Source of the DNA: Cunninghamia lanceolata
Lineage: Eukaryota > Streptophyta > Pinopsida > Cupressales > Cupressaceae
DNA length: 64,000 bases
Direction of reading: 5' to 3'
NCBI GenBank assembly: GCA_027924645.1
Contig: BSBN01000213.1
Coordinates: forward strand, 28,894,501 to 28,958,500
Part shown: piece by piece, positions 47,994 to 57,989 of the stretch
Layout of the letters: each line of letters opens with the position of its first letter
Numbering within the stretch: position 1 is the stretch's first letter
Made by a program: the position numbers and the translations under genes
Notes under the pieces: generated by a model
The model's database searches: none
What the model was told of the DNA's origin: nothing
The model's input: the letters and a program-made list of their open reading frames with translations, nothing else

Positions 47994-49478
47994 CTGGTTC
48001 TAGTTGTTTAAGATGTTAGGTCTATTGTTAGAAGGATAATAATACTCAACTTTATAATATATTGTTTAATAAGTTTTATTGTTAAATGTCAGCTATCTAT
48101 TTTTGTTGTTTCTTGTAGTTCTACTTATTATCTTGTTACCATTGCCTAAATTTTATGCTTGTATATTCATATTTAGGTATTTTTGCTCTCAAATACAATC
48201 AAAATTTTAAAAAGCCCATGCTACATGAAAGGAGAGATTTTAGACTGATTGTAAAAATTTATATAGGATTATGATGATATATATATTTAGTTTATAAATA
48301 AGTTTACCTATACTAGGTATATCATAATATTTTAAGGGCATTTTTCATTCATATAATGTTAGATCTCCTCATTTATACATGACTTCAAATGTTCCATGAT
48401 TTCAAGGAAATCTAATAGTTCAAATACATTATTTGATGTCATTCAAGATAGTGGCATCTTGGACCAAGTAGGTAGATTCAAAAGTTAAAACTTCATAATG
48501 ATCAACTATGAATAGGGAGACAATGACGGAGCACCGAGGCCTAGTAATAGCTGAGTTGATGGGCTGAGGCTCAAAAGTTGACATATAATCTCTCAATGCT
48601 TTGTGGTATTTAAAACACATGAGCACTAAACAAATATAATTGATTCGCCATTTACGTCAACAATGGCCTCACATGGCACAATTTAATACTTTCCTCTACA
48701 ATGTAAGTGCACATTCGTGACCACATATACAAATACCTTAGGCCAATAAAATAACCACACCTTGAGCCAAGTGGATTTGATATTTTTGACCTTCAAATCG
48801 ATCTAATAAGATAGGATGAGATCTTATGTTCAATAGACGTCTCAAACATAAAATCATAAATATTTTGGACATGAGAGCCTAAGTAAATCTAAGTTTATCT
48901 ACATCCGTAGGGAGCATTGGAACATTCCATAGGTGAAGTTTGAAACTAGAGGACCAAATAAATTAGAAAACATGAGTCATGCAAGAGTCGAGAGACTAGA
49001 CCATGTCAAGCACAATATACAATGGCTAAACTTTGTTACACTTTAAGGAATTGGGTTGTTTAGCCTTGAACCATCAATCTTACATTGAGTAATTTGCACG
49101 ATATATACTTGTCTAAAATTGAATTGACAACCTACCTTTAATTGGAAGTTTCTCCCTATTAATGCTCCTTGACCTATGCACATGATATTGATGTAGTCTA
49201 CACCATGATAAATCTGCCAATGTCTTAAGTAGTAAAGCTTATGAATATAAATTAACATTAATCTGCACAAATTTTAATCTAGAAGCATTTACCCAAGATT
49301 ATTGTTCTAAATAAACATTATTGAAAAGCCATAATTTGAATTAACATTATGTCAAAACACATTATAAGATCAAACCTAAGATGTTAATTTATTAAATGCT
49401 ATGAATAATATATTAAATCATGCATTTAGATTAATAATTGATCCATTTTTATCATAAAATCCTTAAAGTATTATTCTA
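47994..49478. other. Non-coding DNA (copy 2)
   Basis: Counterpart of 12948-14505. No gene is seen. Confidence 0.6.
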
Positions 49479-49483
49479 ATACT

Positions 49484-50358
49484 TGTAGACACCCAAATTT
49501 TCCATGTGTCGCAATGTCACATCACTTAGGCATCTTGTAGCATTTTTGCCCTAATCACCCCATACCGTCACCTAACCTAGCATTTTCCTCTATTAAATTA
49601 AATAAATATGGCATTTATTTAATTTAATCTCATCTCTTTTACCATTATTAAATAAATAATTTTTATTTATTTACCCCTCTTTCCTCTTGAATTTAAATAA
49701 AATAAGTCTTTTATTTTATTTAAATTTATCACTTTATCCTTTTCCTCTTAAAATAAATAAATAAATAAATATTTATTTATTTTATCCCCACATGCATCAT
49801 AAATTAAATAATTTTTTAAATTATTTAATTATGACTCACCTACTTACCATTTCGATCACTCAACTCATCTCACCTACCTTCCATTTTCTTCTCCACTCAC
49901 CACTCAACTCTTTTCTCTCACTTTCCAATTATCTCTTTAATCACTCATCCACTTTCCTTTTCTTTTCCCAAATTGCACAATACAACTTTCCAATTCAATC
50001 ATCACTTGTGAAGTGGAAACTTTATCTTTCCACTCTCTCATTTTTGTCTATAAATTTACCCATTTTCATGCCATTCTCATGGATGAATCTTTGAAGCATT
50101 GACACTCTGCCGAAATTCCACCTCATCCATCAACCTCTACCTATCTTTCTCTCATCTATCAATCTTCATCTTCGTCGTTGTGTTACAAGACACGAGCAAT
50201 CAACAAATCACAATTGAACCAAGGAATTGAAGCATCTAGGTGATCTCGTTTATGTTGCATGTTGTTTTAATCACTTCGGTTGGATTTCTTGAAGGTATTT
50301 GGGTTTTAATCTTGATTTGCATGGTGTGATCTAACAATGAAATTTTCCCTGGTATACA
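49484..50358 (+). repeat. 5' LTR of second element (about 875 bp)
   Basis: Begins TGTAGACACC and ends GGTATACA, four bases before the primer site. The AT-rich first third has palindromic stretches such as AAATAAATATTTATTT. TATA box at 50049. Confidence 0.8.
50049..50055 (+). promoter_or_regulatory. LTR TATA box
   Basis: TATAAAT, at a position similar to that in the other element's LTR. Confidence 0.6.
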
Positions 50359-50361
50359 TTC

Positions 50362-50378
50362 TGGCATGCCCGGTGGGA
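50362..50378 (+). promoter_or_regulatory. Primer-binding site
   Basis: TGGCATGCCCGGTGGGA, similar in build to the TGGCACCCACCGTGGGG site of the first element. Confidence 0.7.
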
Positions 50379-50620
50379 TAGAATCACTAAGTTTTTGCAG
50401 GTTTTCGCTTTAAAAATTTACATATTTTCTAACCCTCATATTGCAAGTTTTGCATTTTTTCTATCAAATATGACCTCCTAGGCTCAAACCAACCTCACCA
50501 TTGCGTCTGGGGGTCGTTTCCATGAAAAATGAGTATAAATTTGCCTAGTTTTTGTGATAAAATGTGCATTTAGCGAAGAAACTAGCATTCGGTCTATAGA
50601 AAACTGCCTTTGCACAGTAG
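50379..50620 (+). other. Leader start, no feature seen
   Basis: Non-coding. Nothing recognised. Confidence 0.4.
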
Positions 50621-50935
50621 CTAGTCGCAATTGGTAAGTAGCTAGTCGCATTTGGTAAGAAGCTAGTCACATTTGGTTACAAGCCAGTCACATTTGGTAA
50701 GCAGCTAGTCACCTTTGGTTAGCAGCCAATCGCCTTTGGTTTTTGGGCATCCGAGTGCATGAGGTTAGGGTTTGAACGCCTTTGAATGACAGAGGTCACC
50801 TCTGGTCAACAAGGGGTCGCATATGCACAGAAGGTAATCGCCTATGGTAAGATTTGAGTTGCATCTGGTTGTTTCTAAGTTGCATCTGGTTGTTTCTGAA
50901 TCACCTTTAGTTTTCATATACGCTTCTGGTTTCTG
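50621..50935 (+). repeat. TCGCATTTGGT minisatellite in the leader
   Basis: About a dozen irregular units of 20-28 bases, such as GCTAGTCGCATTTGGTAAG, drifting to GTTGCATCTGGTTGTTTCT. It occupies the same place after the primer site as the GCGCATTTGT array of the first element. Confidence 0.85.
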
Positions 50936-51342
50936 TTGCATAGAATAAGGTTTTTTTGGGGATCTAATCATTTCTTGGTACAGCTTGACTAAAATCATGT
51001 GTCCAAGAATGGAGCAAGCAAACTACTGACATATTTTCTATAGGTCCGAGTGGTCAAAGAACAATCATTTATCACTAAAGTAGGCACACTTCAGTTTGGT
51101 GCTTAAAATTAACAATCTGTCTACTCTGTGCTTGCTTTTCTTTTCTTGGCTTGCTTGTCTAGTCTGACTGTAACCTGATTTGATAATGAGAGTATCCTCT
51201 CCCCTTGCCTAACCAATGGATCTGGGGTGCACGAGAAATCATTGTCAACTCTAGAGGGCTTGCCTTCCCGTTGTGAGAATGGATACGACCCAAGCGGAAA
51301 CAGGTCAAAACCAGACCATTCCAATCCGCTATATAAATAACG

Positions 51343-51366
51343 CGTTTGTGACGAAAGTCACAAACG
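51343..51366 (+). promoter_or_regulatory. Perfect 10-bp hairpin with GAAA tetraloop
   Basis: CGTTTGTGAC, loop GAAA, GTCACAAACG. All ten pairs are Watson-Crick. It ends 27 bases before the conserved leader block, the same arrangement as at 25131-25144. Confidence 0.7.
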
Positions 51367-51393
51367 ACAGGTGCTGATTTGCTATACTGAAAA

Positions 51394-51485
51394 CCAACCT
51401 CCCCCAAAACCCCATAGAGTGTAACCTCTTTGGTCTAGGAGATTCCATAACAGAGAGTAGTGCTACCACACATATAGCCACCCGA
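51394..51485 (+). promoter_or_regulatory. Conserved leader block (second element)
   Basis: CCAACCTCCCCCAAAACCC is identical to the first element. GGAGA(C/T)TCCATAAC and AGTAGTGCTACC also match. Confidence 0.6.
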
Positions 51486-52061
51486 ATGAAAACCCGAACT
51501 AAAAACCATGTCTTAGTGGCCAAAAAACCCATTTTTTGGCACAGAAGGTGGTATCTTCGAATCCACCCTGACTCATGTGGTTCTTAGCAGAGGTAGCAGG
51601 GACAATCCTAAGGTTTGTTGGGGGGACGAACCTTGGGAAACCCAGATATTGGTATGTGTGAGAAGTGAGTGCCGTGGAGGGGAGCCGGTGCTACCAAGAT
51701 TCTGGAGCTACCCGCTTTGAATAAGCATAGATAGGGGATCCAACAAATATAGCCTTTGCCTAGTCTTAGGATGTAATGATTGAGCATGGCTTGTGTATGA
51801 GTGTCTTCCATCTTGTTTGCTTGCCATAAAATTGCCAAAAAAAAAGATGTCAAAACTAATATCCATGTCGCAAAACATTCTCATCCATCCTAAGCCACGT
51901 CATCCACGTCCTCTAATCCTAATCATCCTAGCCAAGTCATCATTCTAATTCCAACCTAATCACTTCATCCTGGTCATCATCCAATCAACTTCATCCATTT
52001 CTTATCCAAATCACATCTTATTCATCCCATATCCTCATACCGTAATCTACCACTTCTAAAC

Positions 52062-55000
52062 ATGGACATGACATTCCCAAACAAGACCTATGATAATAAT
52101 CGTTATGGCACCTTAAGAGTGAATGATACCCTTGAGTGGCTATATAGAAAGGAACAAATCCCTATGCCACCACAACACCAACAATTCCCACAACATCAAG
52201 CCATAAGCCAATACCAACAATTCCAAATCCAATCATCACATCAACCCTATACATCCACCTATTATGTTACCCCCGCACCAACCTATCCCATTTCTTCTAA
52301 TAGCAACCCTTGTCCACATCACTTCACCCCTCAACAACCATTATCCTATGTGATCCCTCCACCACAACACCATCACAACTTCCAACACATTCAACCACAA
52401 TCCTATGTGCCACCTCATCATCAAACCCATTCACAAGACTATCAGTGGCCCCCACAACATGAACATGCAAATCTGAGTGGCTATTTGTACATAAACCAAG
52501 AAAGCCCAAGTTCACTTTTGCAAAATGGCCTAATAGACTTAAGTCCACCTATTCAACAAGACCCAATAACCTTTGACTCAAGTCTAAGTGACTCTTTGTA
52601 CATAAACCAAGTGCCCTTAACTCCACCTTTGGAACAAAATCTGATAGCCTTTGACGAGGGAGATACCAATCTAGAGCAAGCATCTTATGAGCATCCTCCA
52701 TCACCATCCGTTCACATGCCAACACATGAGTCAACTAGTCCTCTCCCAACACCTTCATTTCAACCTTCTAATCTATCAAGCCCTCCACTAAAGGATCCCT
52801 TAGAGATGACCCTACAACAATTGGTCCAAGAAAATTTGATTGAGCTACCACCGATAATACCCTTTGAAGAAATCTACTTTAAACCCCATTGGTATAAAGA
52901 TGATGAATATTGTGCATACCATAGGTGTAAGGGCCATCTCATAGCCACTTGTACACAATTTAAAAGACTGATCAAGAACCTAGAAGATTGTGGTAAGATT
53001 GGGTTAGATAAAGCCAATCCATCTAATCCCCTTATCCTTCCATCTAGCCCAAGTCCTAGTCCATCTAATCCCACTATCCATCTCACAAGCCCTAATCCAA
53101 TTAGCCTTTTACCTAATCCTACTTCTAAGCATATCACTCCATCTACCATTATCATTCATCCCCTATATTGTCCATTTACCCATACCCTAGCAAAGGATGT
53201 GATCCATTGGTTATTAGCATGGAATGGACCATCCCCATGTCAAACACTCATTCATGAGCCTATCAATGAGGCTTCTAATGACATGTCTAGCCCTATAAGC
53301 CCATCATATGATCTACAAGCCATAAATCCTACTCAAGAGCCTAACACTATGAGTTCAAGTCACGAACCCTCGTGCCTTTATCTCGATGACTCTCAAGAAC
53401 ATGTCAAGCCTATTCAAGAGCCTATCAAGCCTATCCAAGAGTCATCTCCTTCCATCCAAGCAACCCAAGAGGTATATCAAGAACATGATCCTAAGTATGT
53501 GGAAACATTAGTCCCTAATCCGAGTCAGGATCAAATCCCTTACATTCCATCTATGCTACCCATCCATAACATTTACCTCTTCCATGATCAAGATGATATT
53601 ACCTATGAGGAAGCTATCTATGAGCACCTTGGCCTTATCCATAATCCTATACCCGTCCCTGAGCAAGACATCCAAATTGCTCCTATCCATCCTCCATCTA
53701 ACCCTAATGAGACAACTTCCATTTCTCATGATGAGACATGTGCCAACCACATAAACATAGAAGATCAAATCAATACCTTGGATCATAATGAGCAAAAGCA
53801 AGATCATAATGATCCTCCATCACCTACTATCGACCCTATCACAACTCCACCATCATGTCCTATTAGTCTATCCACCTTTATCCATGAGTGTTCCTCCTTA
53901 GAACACCACCAACCATTATCTACCATCTCACCTTCTTCATCCAATAAGGAGCTCATGTCTAGTGTTCCACCTACACCTAGTCCCATTGTCAACCACATCC
54001 TCCAAAACATGAACTATCAAGGTAAGGGTTTAGGCCCTCTTGAACAAGGTATTTTGGAGCAAATCCATGTCAAGATACCTCTGCGCTAATTTGGCCTTGG
54101 ATACACACCCCAAGGACAAGAATCTAACGATGTTGGTACTTCCTCCATCCCTCTTAAGTCCACCATTTCCCATTGCAAATCCCATCATACACCGAAAACA
54201 TATGTTGTCATTCTGCCTCCCTCATCTTACAAAACGCAAAAGAATGTGACCATACACCTTCCACCATCCAATTTACCTCCGTTACTTCCAACTCCTAACA
54301 TCCCTCTATCGAATCTACCTCCATTACTCCCAACACCTTATCCTATCATCCATAAATCTTCTAAAAAACCCAATCATGACCAGCAAATGCACATATTGTC
54401 TAAACAAGAAGCTTCCACCAACCCCACTGCCATCCACCCCATGGGATTCAAAAGCAAAAATTTGGATGCCTACACTCATAAAGCCAAAAATCCTACAAAT
54501 TTGCATGCCTTAGGACACCAAAGCAAAGAATCAAAGAAAAATCCATCTCAGAAGCTGCATATACCCACACACCTCCAAGCAAAAAAGAAAAAGGTGTGGG
54601 TCCCCAAGCAACAAGCAATTACTTCAAATCCATCTCTAAAGTTGCATATATCCAAACCCATATCATCACGAGAAAAGTCCAAAAGCAAAATGGTATGGGT
54701 CCCTAAGCAAAAAGCAAGCACATCAAAAGAGGCATCCGCATCTCAAAGTTCCCAACCATCTCCTTCCATCCATTCCCTCCAAAAGCCACACAATCCTCCA
54801 TCCCACATGAAAAGAAAAAATCATAAAAACACTAAGTCCATGTGGGTCCCTAAATGCTTATGTCATCCATCTCCTAAACAAACATCTCCATTGCTTCCTA
54901 CACCACATTCCCATCAAAGGATTCAACATTTATCACGGTGTGTGCAACCGTTGGTCATGGTTCCATTCCATTCTGTAACATTCTCACCTACCTCCATCTC

Positions 55001-55067
55001 CCCATCCTTTATCAATTATCCTTCATATCTTCCACATCACCTTCCTATGGTCCATGCTTTTGCATAA
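52062..55067 (+). CDS. Long ORF with Tat zinc knuckle and G-patch-like motif, no capsid or pol
   Basis: Open for 675 codons to a TAA at 54087, then open again in the same frame to 55067. It starts MDMTFPNKTYDNNRYGTLRV, followed by a Pro/Gln/His-rich part. At about 52800-52990 comes LEMTLQQLVQENLIELPP and DDEYCAYHRCKGHLIATC, which match the zinc-knuckle region of the first element's gag. A Pro/Ser/Glu-rich spacer follows, then NYQGKGLGPLEQGI (about 54012) and, after the stop, FGLGYTPQG, a split G-patch-like segment. The last part is Lys/Pro-rich with WVPK repeated three times (KVWVPKQQA, MVWVPKQKA, SMWVPKCLC). No capsid domain or protease active site is seen. A nucleic-acid-binding role is likely, but this is inference. 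Confidence 0.65.
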
Positions 55068-56600
55068 GCCTTCTATCCATAAGTCCATGCATAATCTGCA
55101 TCGTAATCCACTATTTCCTACATAATCCACTATCACACCTTTCATAATCCACTATCGCACTGTTTCATAATCCACTATCTACCTAATCCATTTTCCTTTC
55201 ATGTAATCCCCTCTACCAACATCTATGAGTGCACTTGACATGGTCCATGTTACGACATCCATCTAGTAGGACTACCATGGACCTAGACACTTGAGTCCCT
55301 TTCATCCATAGTCCACCTTCTCTTATCCTATCAAAAAAGTCAAAAAAAGAGCAAAAATAAAATTAAAAAAATCAAAAAATCAAAAAAAAAAGAAAAAAGA
55401 AAAAAAATCAATCCAATAGTGAAAACCACTTCGGTGGCACTTTGGGTTAGCGTCCAATGGTGAAAACCTGGCAAACAGGCACCCTGGATAAGTACCATCT
55501 TCTATGTCACCTACACTTGGGGGCATCTCATCTCATCCACCATATTATTTTTAACTTATCTTGTCATTTCATATCTTACCACCCTTATCCATCCACATAC
55601 ACATACCTATCCTACTGAGTCCATTCATCCTTCCTCTTCTTGATCTTGATAAAGATTAGGGGTAAAATGTTGAAACATGCCTTGGAAAAACTCTTGGTAT
55701 ACCTCATCTCTTCTAATCCATCCTATCGTCCTATCATTAACCTCTTGGCATTAACCATCTTTCTATCATAATCCTATCCCCATAAGCATTGTCATGAAAA
55801 ATATGAAGTATTGCACCTAGAATGGGGCATGTTATTCTAACGTGACATGGCCTTTAAGATCACATCCTTGCTCTCTTACGCGTACATCCTTTTTCATCTG
55901 CTATCGCCCATCCTTTCATCCATTCTTGCACCTAGACTTGGTTTCCTCCCTTGTCACTAGTATCTAGCACAAAGGCTACAAAAATTGTAAATCCATTGAC
56001 TTTTCCCAAAACATTTAAAAAATCTAAAAAATCATAAAACGTCCTAAAAAATCCAAAAAATCATAAAAAAGTCCTGAAAAAATCCCAAAAAATCATAAAA
56101 AGCCCTAAAAAAATCCAAAAAACCATAAAATGTACTGAAAAAATATAAAAAAATAAATTAAATATTCCCAAAATACAAAAAAATCATAAAATCCAAAAAA
56201 AATCAAAACAATCATTACCAAATCAATTCTTCCAATCATCAAATCATCAAATCAAATCAAACATCAAACTCTAATCAAATCAAATCACTTCCTCGAATCA
56301 CCAATCCATCACATCAAATCTAATCAAATCATCAAATCAAATAAAGCCAAACTTCTAATCGAATCAGAAATCAAATCAGTCAACAAAAATCACATCAATC
56401 ATCATCAAAATCAATCAATCATTCAATCATCCAATTAAATCAAAATCATTCATCATCACCATCAATAAAACACCAATCAGAACTACATCTCATCTCTATT
56501 GTTACGTGCCTTGATCCCGTGGATACAGGGTATGTAGGCAGTCTAGAGTACGAAGGAAGTGCCCAGATTTAGGCACCGACGATATTCCTCTTTCTCCTCT
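55068..56600 (+). other. 3' region with A-rich low-complexity DNA
   Basis: No gene is seen. A-rich runs built on AAAAATCAAAA lie at 55330-55415 and 55990-56210, then ATCAAATCA-type repeats to about 56470. 'AGTGAAAACCACTTCGGTGG' lies at 55419. A segment with 'GTGGATACAGGGTATGTAGG' at about 56519 looks like Tat 3' untranslated wording. Confidence 0.55.
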
Positions 56601-57600
56601 CATCATCTTCTTCCAATCAATCTCGTCATCAATCATCCAACCAATAAATCCAAATGCAAGTCATCCTTTATCCATACCAATCAAGTCAATCAAGCTTGTC
56701 AAATTATCCAATTGTAATTAATGGTCTTGATCCTAATCTTGTCGTAAACCAAATGGATAAGTGCAAGAAGATGGGGGGCCAAAAAGGGGTCTTAAGTGGC
56801 CACTTTTTTTCTGAAATCAGGAAATACTGGCCTTGGATGAGAAATTGAGCATAGTTACACTCAAAATTTGGAGATGCAACCAAAACAATGTTCGTAGTGC
56901 TCCGAGTCTACTTTCTAAACTACTATTTTTTTAAAAAATGGCATAGATTAAGGGGTTCAAAAGAGGGAGCCACAGAAATTGGTGTTGTTTCTGTCAAAAA
57001 AACATAACATAGCATGTTTTGTGGCTCCCTCAAAAGGTCAACTTTTTTTTGGTATTTTTAAAATCACTTCAGTGAGAAATTAGCTAATAGCATATAGTTT
57101 ATGCCCAATTTTTCTGATAATTTTTTTATGAATATTTGATTTTTTACTAATTTTCAAAGTGGACACATCCTAAAAAATAGAATTTTGGCCGTGCTACCCC
57201 TATAAATTTTGAAAACTAATTGAAAATCATTTTTTTCTTTTTTTAATATTTGTAGAATGGAGTCTAGTTTCTAAATATGTAATTTTTTTGAAATTTCAAT
57301 GAATAGTTAATTTACAATGAAAAAAAGACCAAATAGTAGTTTTTGCCCAAAAATGAACACACAAACAAAAGAAATTAAAGATGAAAGGCTTAACATTGTT
57401 AAAATGTGAAAAAAATCACATCGTCAAATAACTAAGAGAAAGCCTAACATTACCCAGGTGTGCGATTTGTTCGACCTTGAAACATGTGCAAATTTGAGGG
57501 TTAACACGAACGAAATTATGTGAAATCTTGAAGAATATGGAAAAACACGTCTGTGACTGTTCAAAAGGCACTCCAAGCCTTTGGGTTGGAAATCCAAAGC
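56601..57600. other. Non-coding DNA, nothing recognised
   Basis: AT-rich with long T- and A-runs. A G-rich tract (AGATGGGGGGCCAAAAAGGG) lies at about 56769. No convincing frame. Confidence 0.4.
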
Positions 57601-57637
57601 AAATCCCAAGCCCAAGGCTTGGGATTCTCAAAGCAAG

Positions 57638-57675
57638 ACATAACGTGAGCGCGTTATAACACACTCACATTATAT
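57638..57675. repeat. Imperfect palindrome with GCGCGTTATAAC core
   Basis: ACATAACGTGAGCGCGTTAT and its inverted partner with a few transition mismatches. A smaller hairpin (AATCCCAAGC and GCTTGGGATT) lies just before it at about 57602-57626. Confidence 0.75.
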
Positions 57676-57724
57676 TTTGTTTTGCATTTTTCCTTTTTCG
57701 CAAGTCTGTTGTTTGTCATGTTTG

Positions 57725-57762
57725 ACATAATGCGAGCGCGTTATAACGCGCTCGCATTATGT
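57725..57762. repeat. Perfect 38-bp palindrome
   Basis: Half-site ACATAATGCGAGCGCGTTA followed directly by its exact reverse complement. The core GAGCGCGTTATAACGCGCTC is shared with the imperfect palindromes at 57638 and 61881. Confidence 0.95.
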
Positions 57763-57797
57763 TCCCCTTAAATATTTTTACGTTCAAGGCTATTAAT

Positions 57798-57937
57798 CAT
57801 GTATGTATGTATGCCTATATGTATGTATGTATGTATCTATGTATGCCTATATGTATGTATGTATCTATGTATGTATCTATGTATGCCTATATGTATGTAT
57901 GTATGCATCTATGTATGCCTATATGTATGTATGTATA
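57798..57937. repeat. TATG microsatellite
   Basis: TATG repeats interrupted by a regular variant (TATGCCTATATG), about 140 bp. The open frame through it is a by-product. Confidence 0.95.
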
Positions 57938-57989
57938 GTGTCGAGGGCAGAGGAGGGTAGAGATGGGAGTGAGCCAGATAGGGGAGGAG

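Larger units (their letters stand above)
21460..49483. repeat. Segmental duplication, copy 2 (interrupted)
   Basis: Collinear with copy 1 from 4795: 21460-22913 matches 4795-6243, then a 17.2 kb insertion, then 40128-49483 matches about 6247-14505. It has roughly 1 kb more satellite A than copy 1. It ends at a third-party LTR element at 49484. Direct order with copy 1 suggests a tandem duplication of about 16.7 kb (4795-21459), of which the second half of copy 2 would lie beyond that element. Confidence 0.9.
50936..52061 (+). other. Leader with conserved block, non-coding
   Basis: Apart from the hairpin and block listed separately no gene is seen. The wording 'ctctcccctt...' near 51197 also has a counterpart in the first element's leader at about 24970. 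Confidence 0.6.
49484..56600 (+). mobile_element. Second LTR retrotransposon, pol-less (right end not seen)
   Basis: Starts TGTAGACACC exactly where copy 2 stops matching copy 1. The five bases before (ATACT) would be the target duplication, and copy 1 reads ATACTAATATT through the empty site. LTR, primer site, leader with minisatellite, conserved leader block and a gag-derived ORF follow in order. No protease, RT, RNase H or integrase is seen. I find no second LTR in the window. The right limit is set by the last element-like sequence and is a guess. Confidence 0.8.

Noticed and set aside
51544..51566. tRNA-like wording (GGTATCTTCGAATCCACC)
   Set aside because: Only a box B-like piece. No box A at the right distance, no target duplications, and it lies within the element leader.
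52324..54010. Minus-strand frames opposite the long ORF
   Set aside because: Shadows of the plus-strand ORF, whose zinc knuckle is recognisable.
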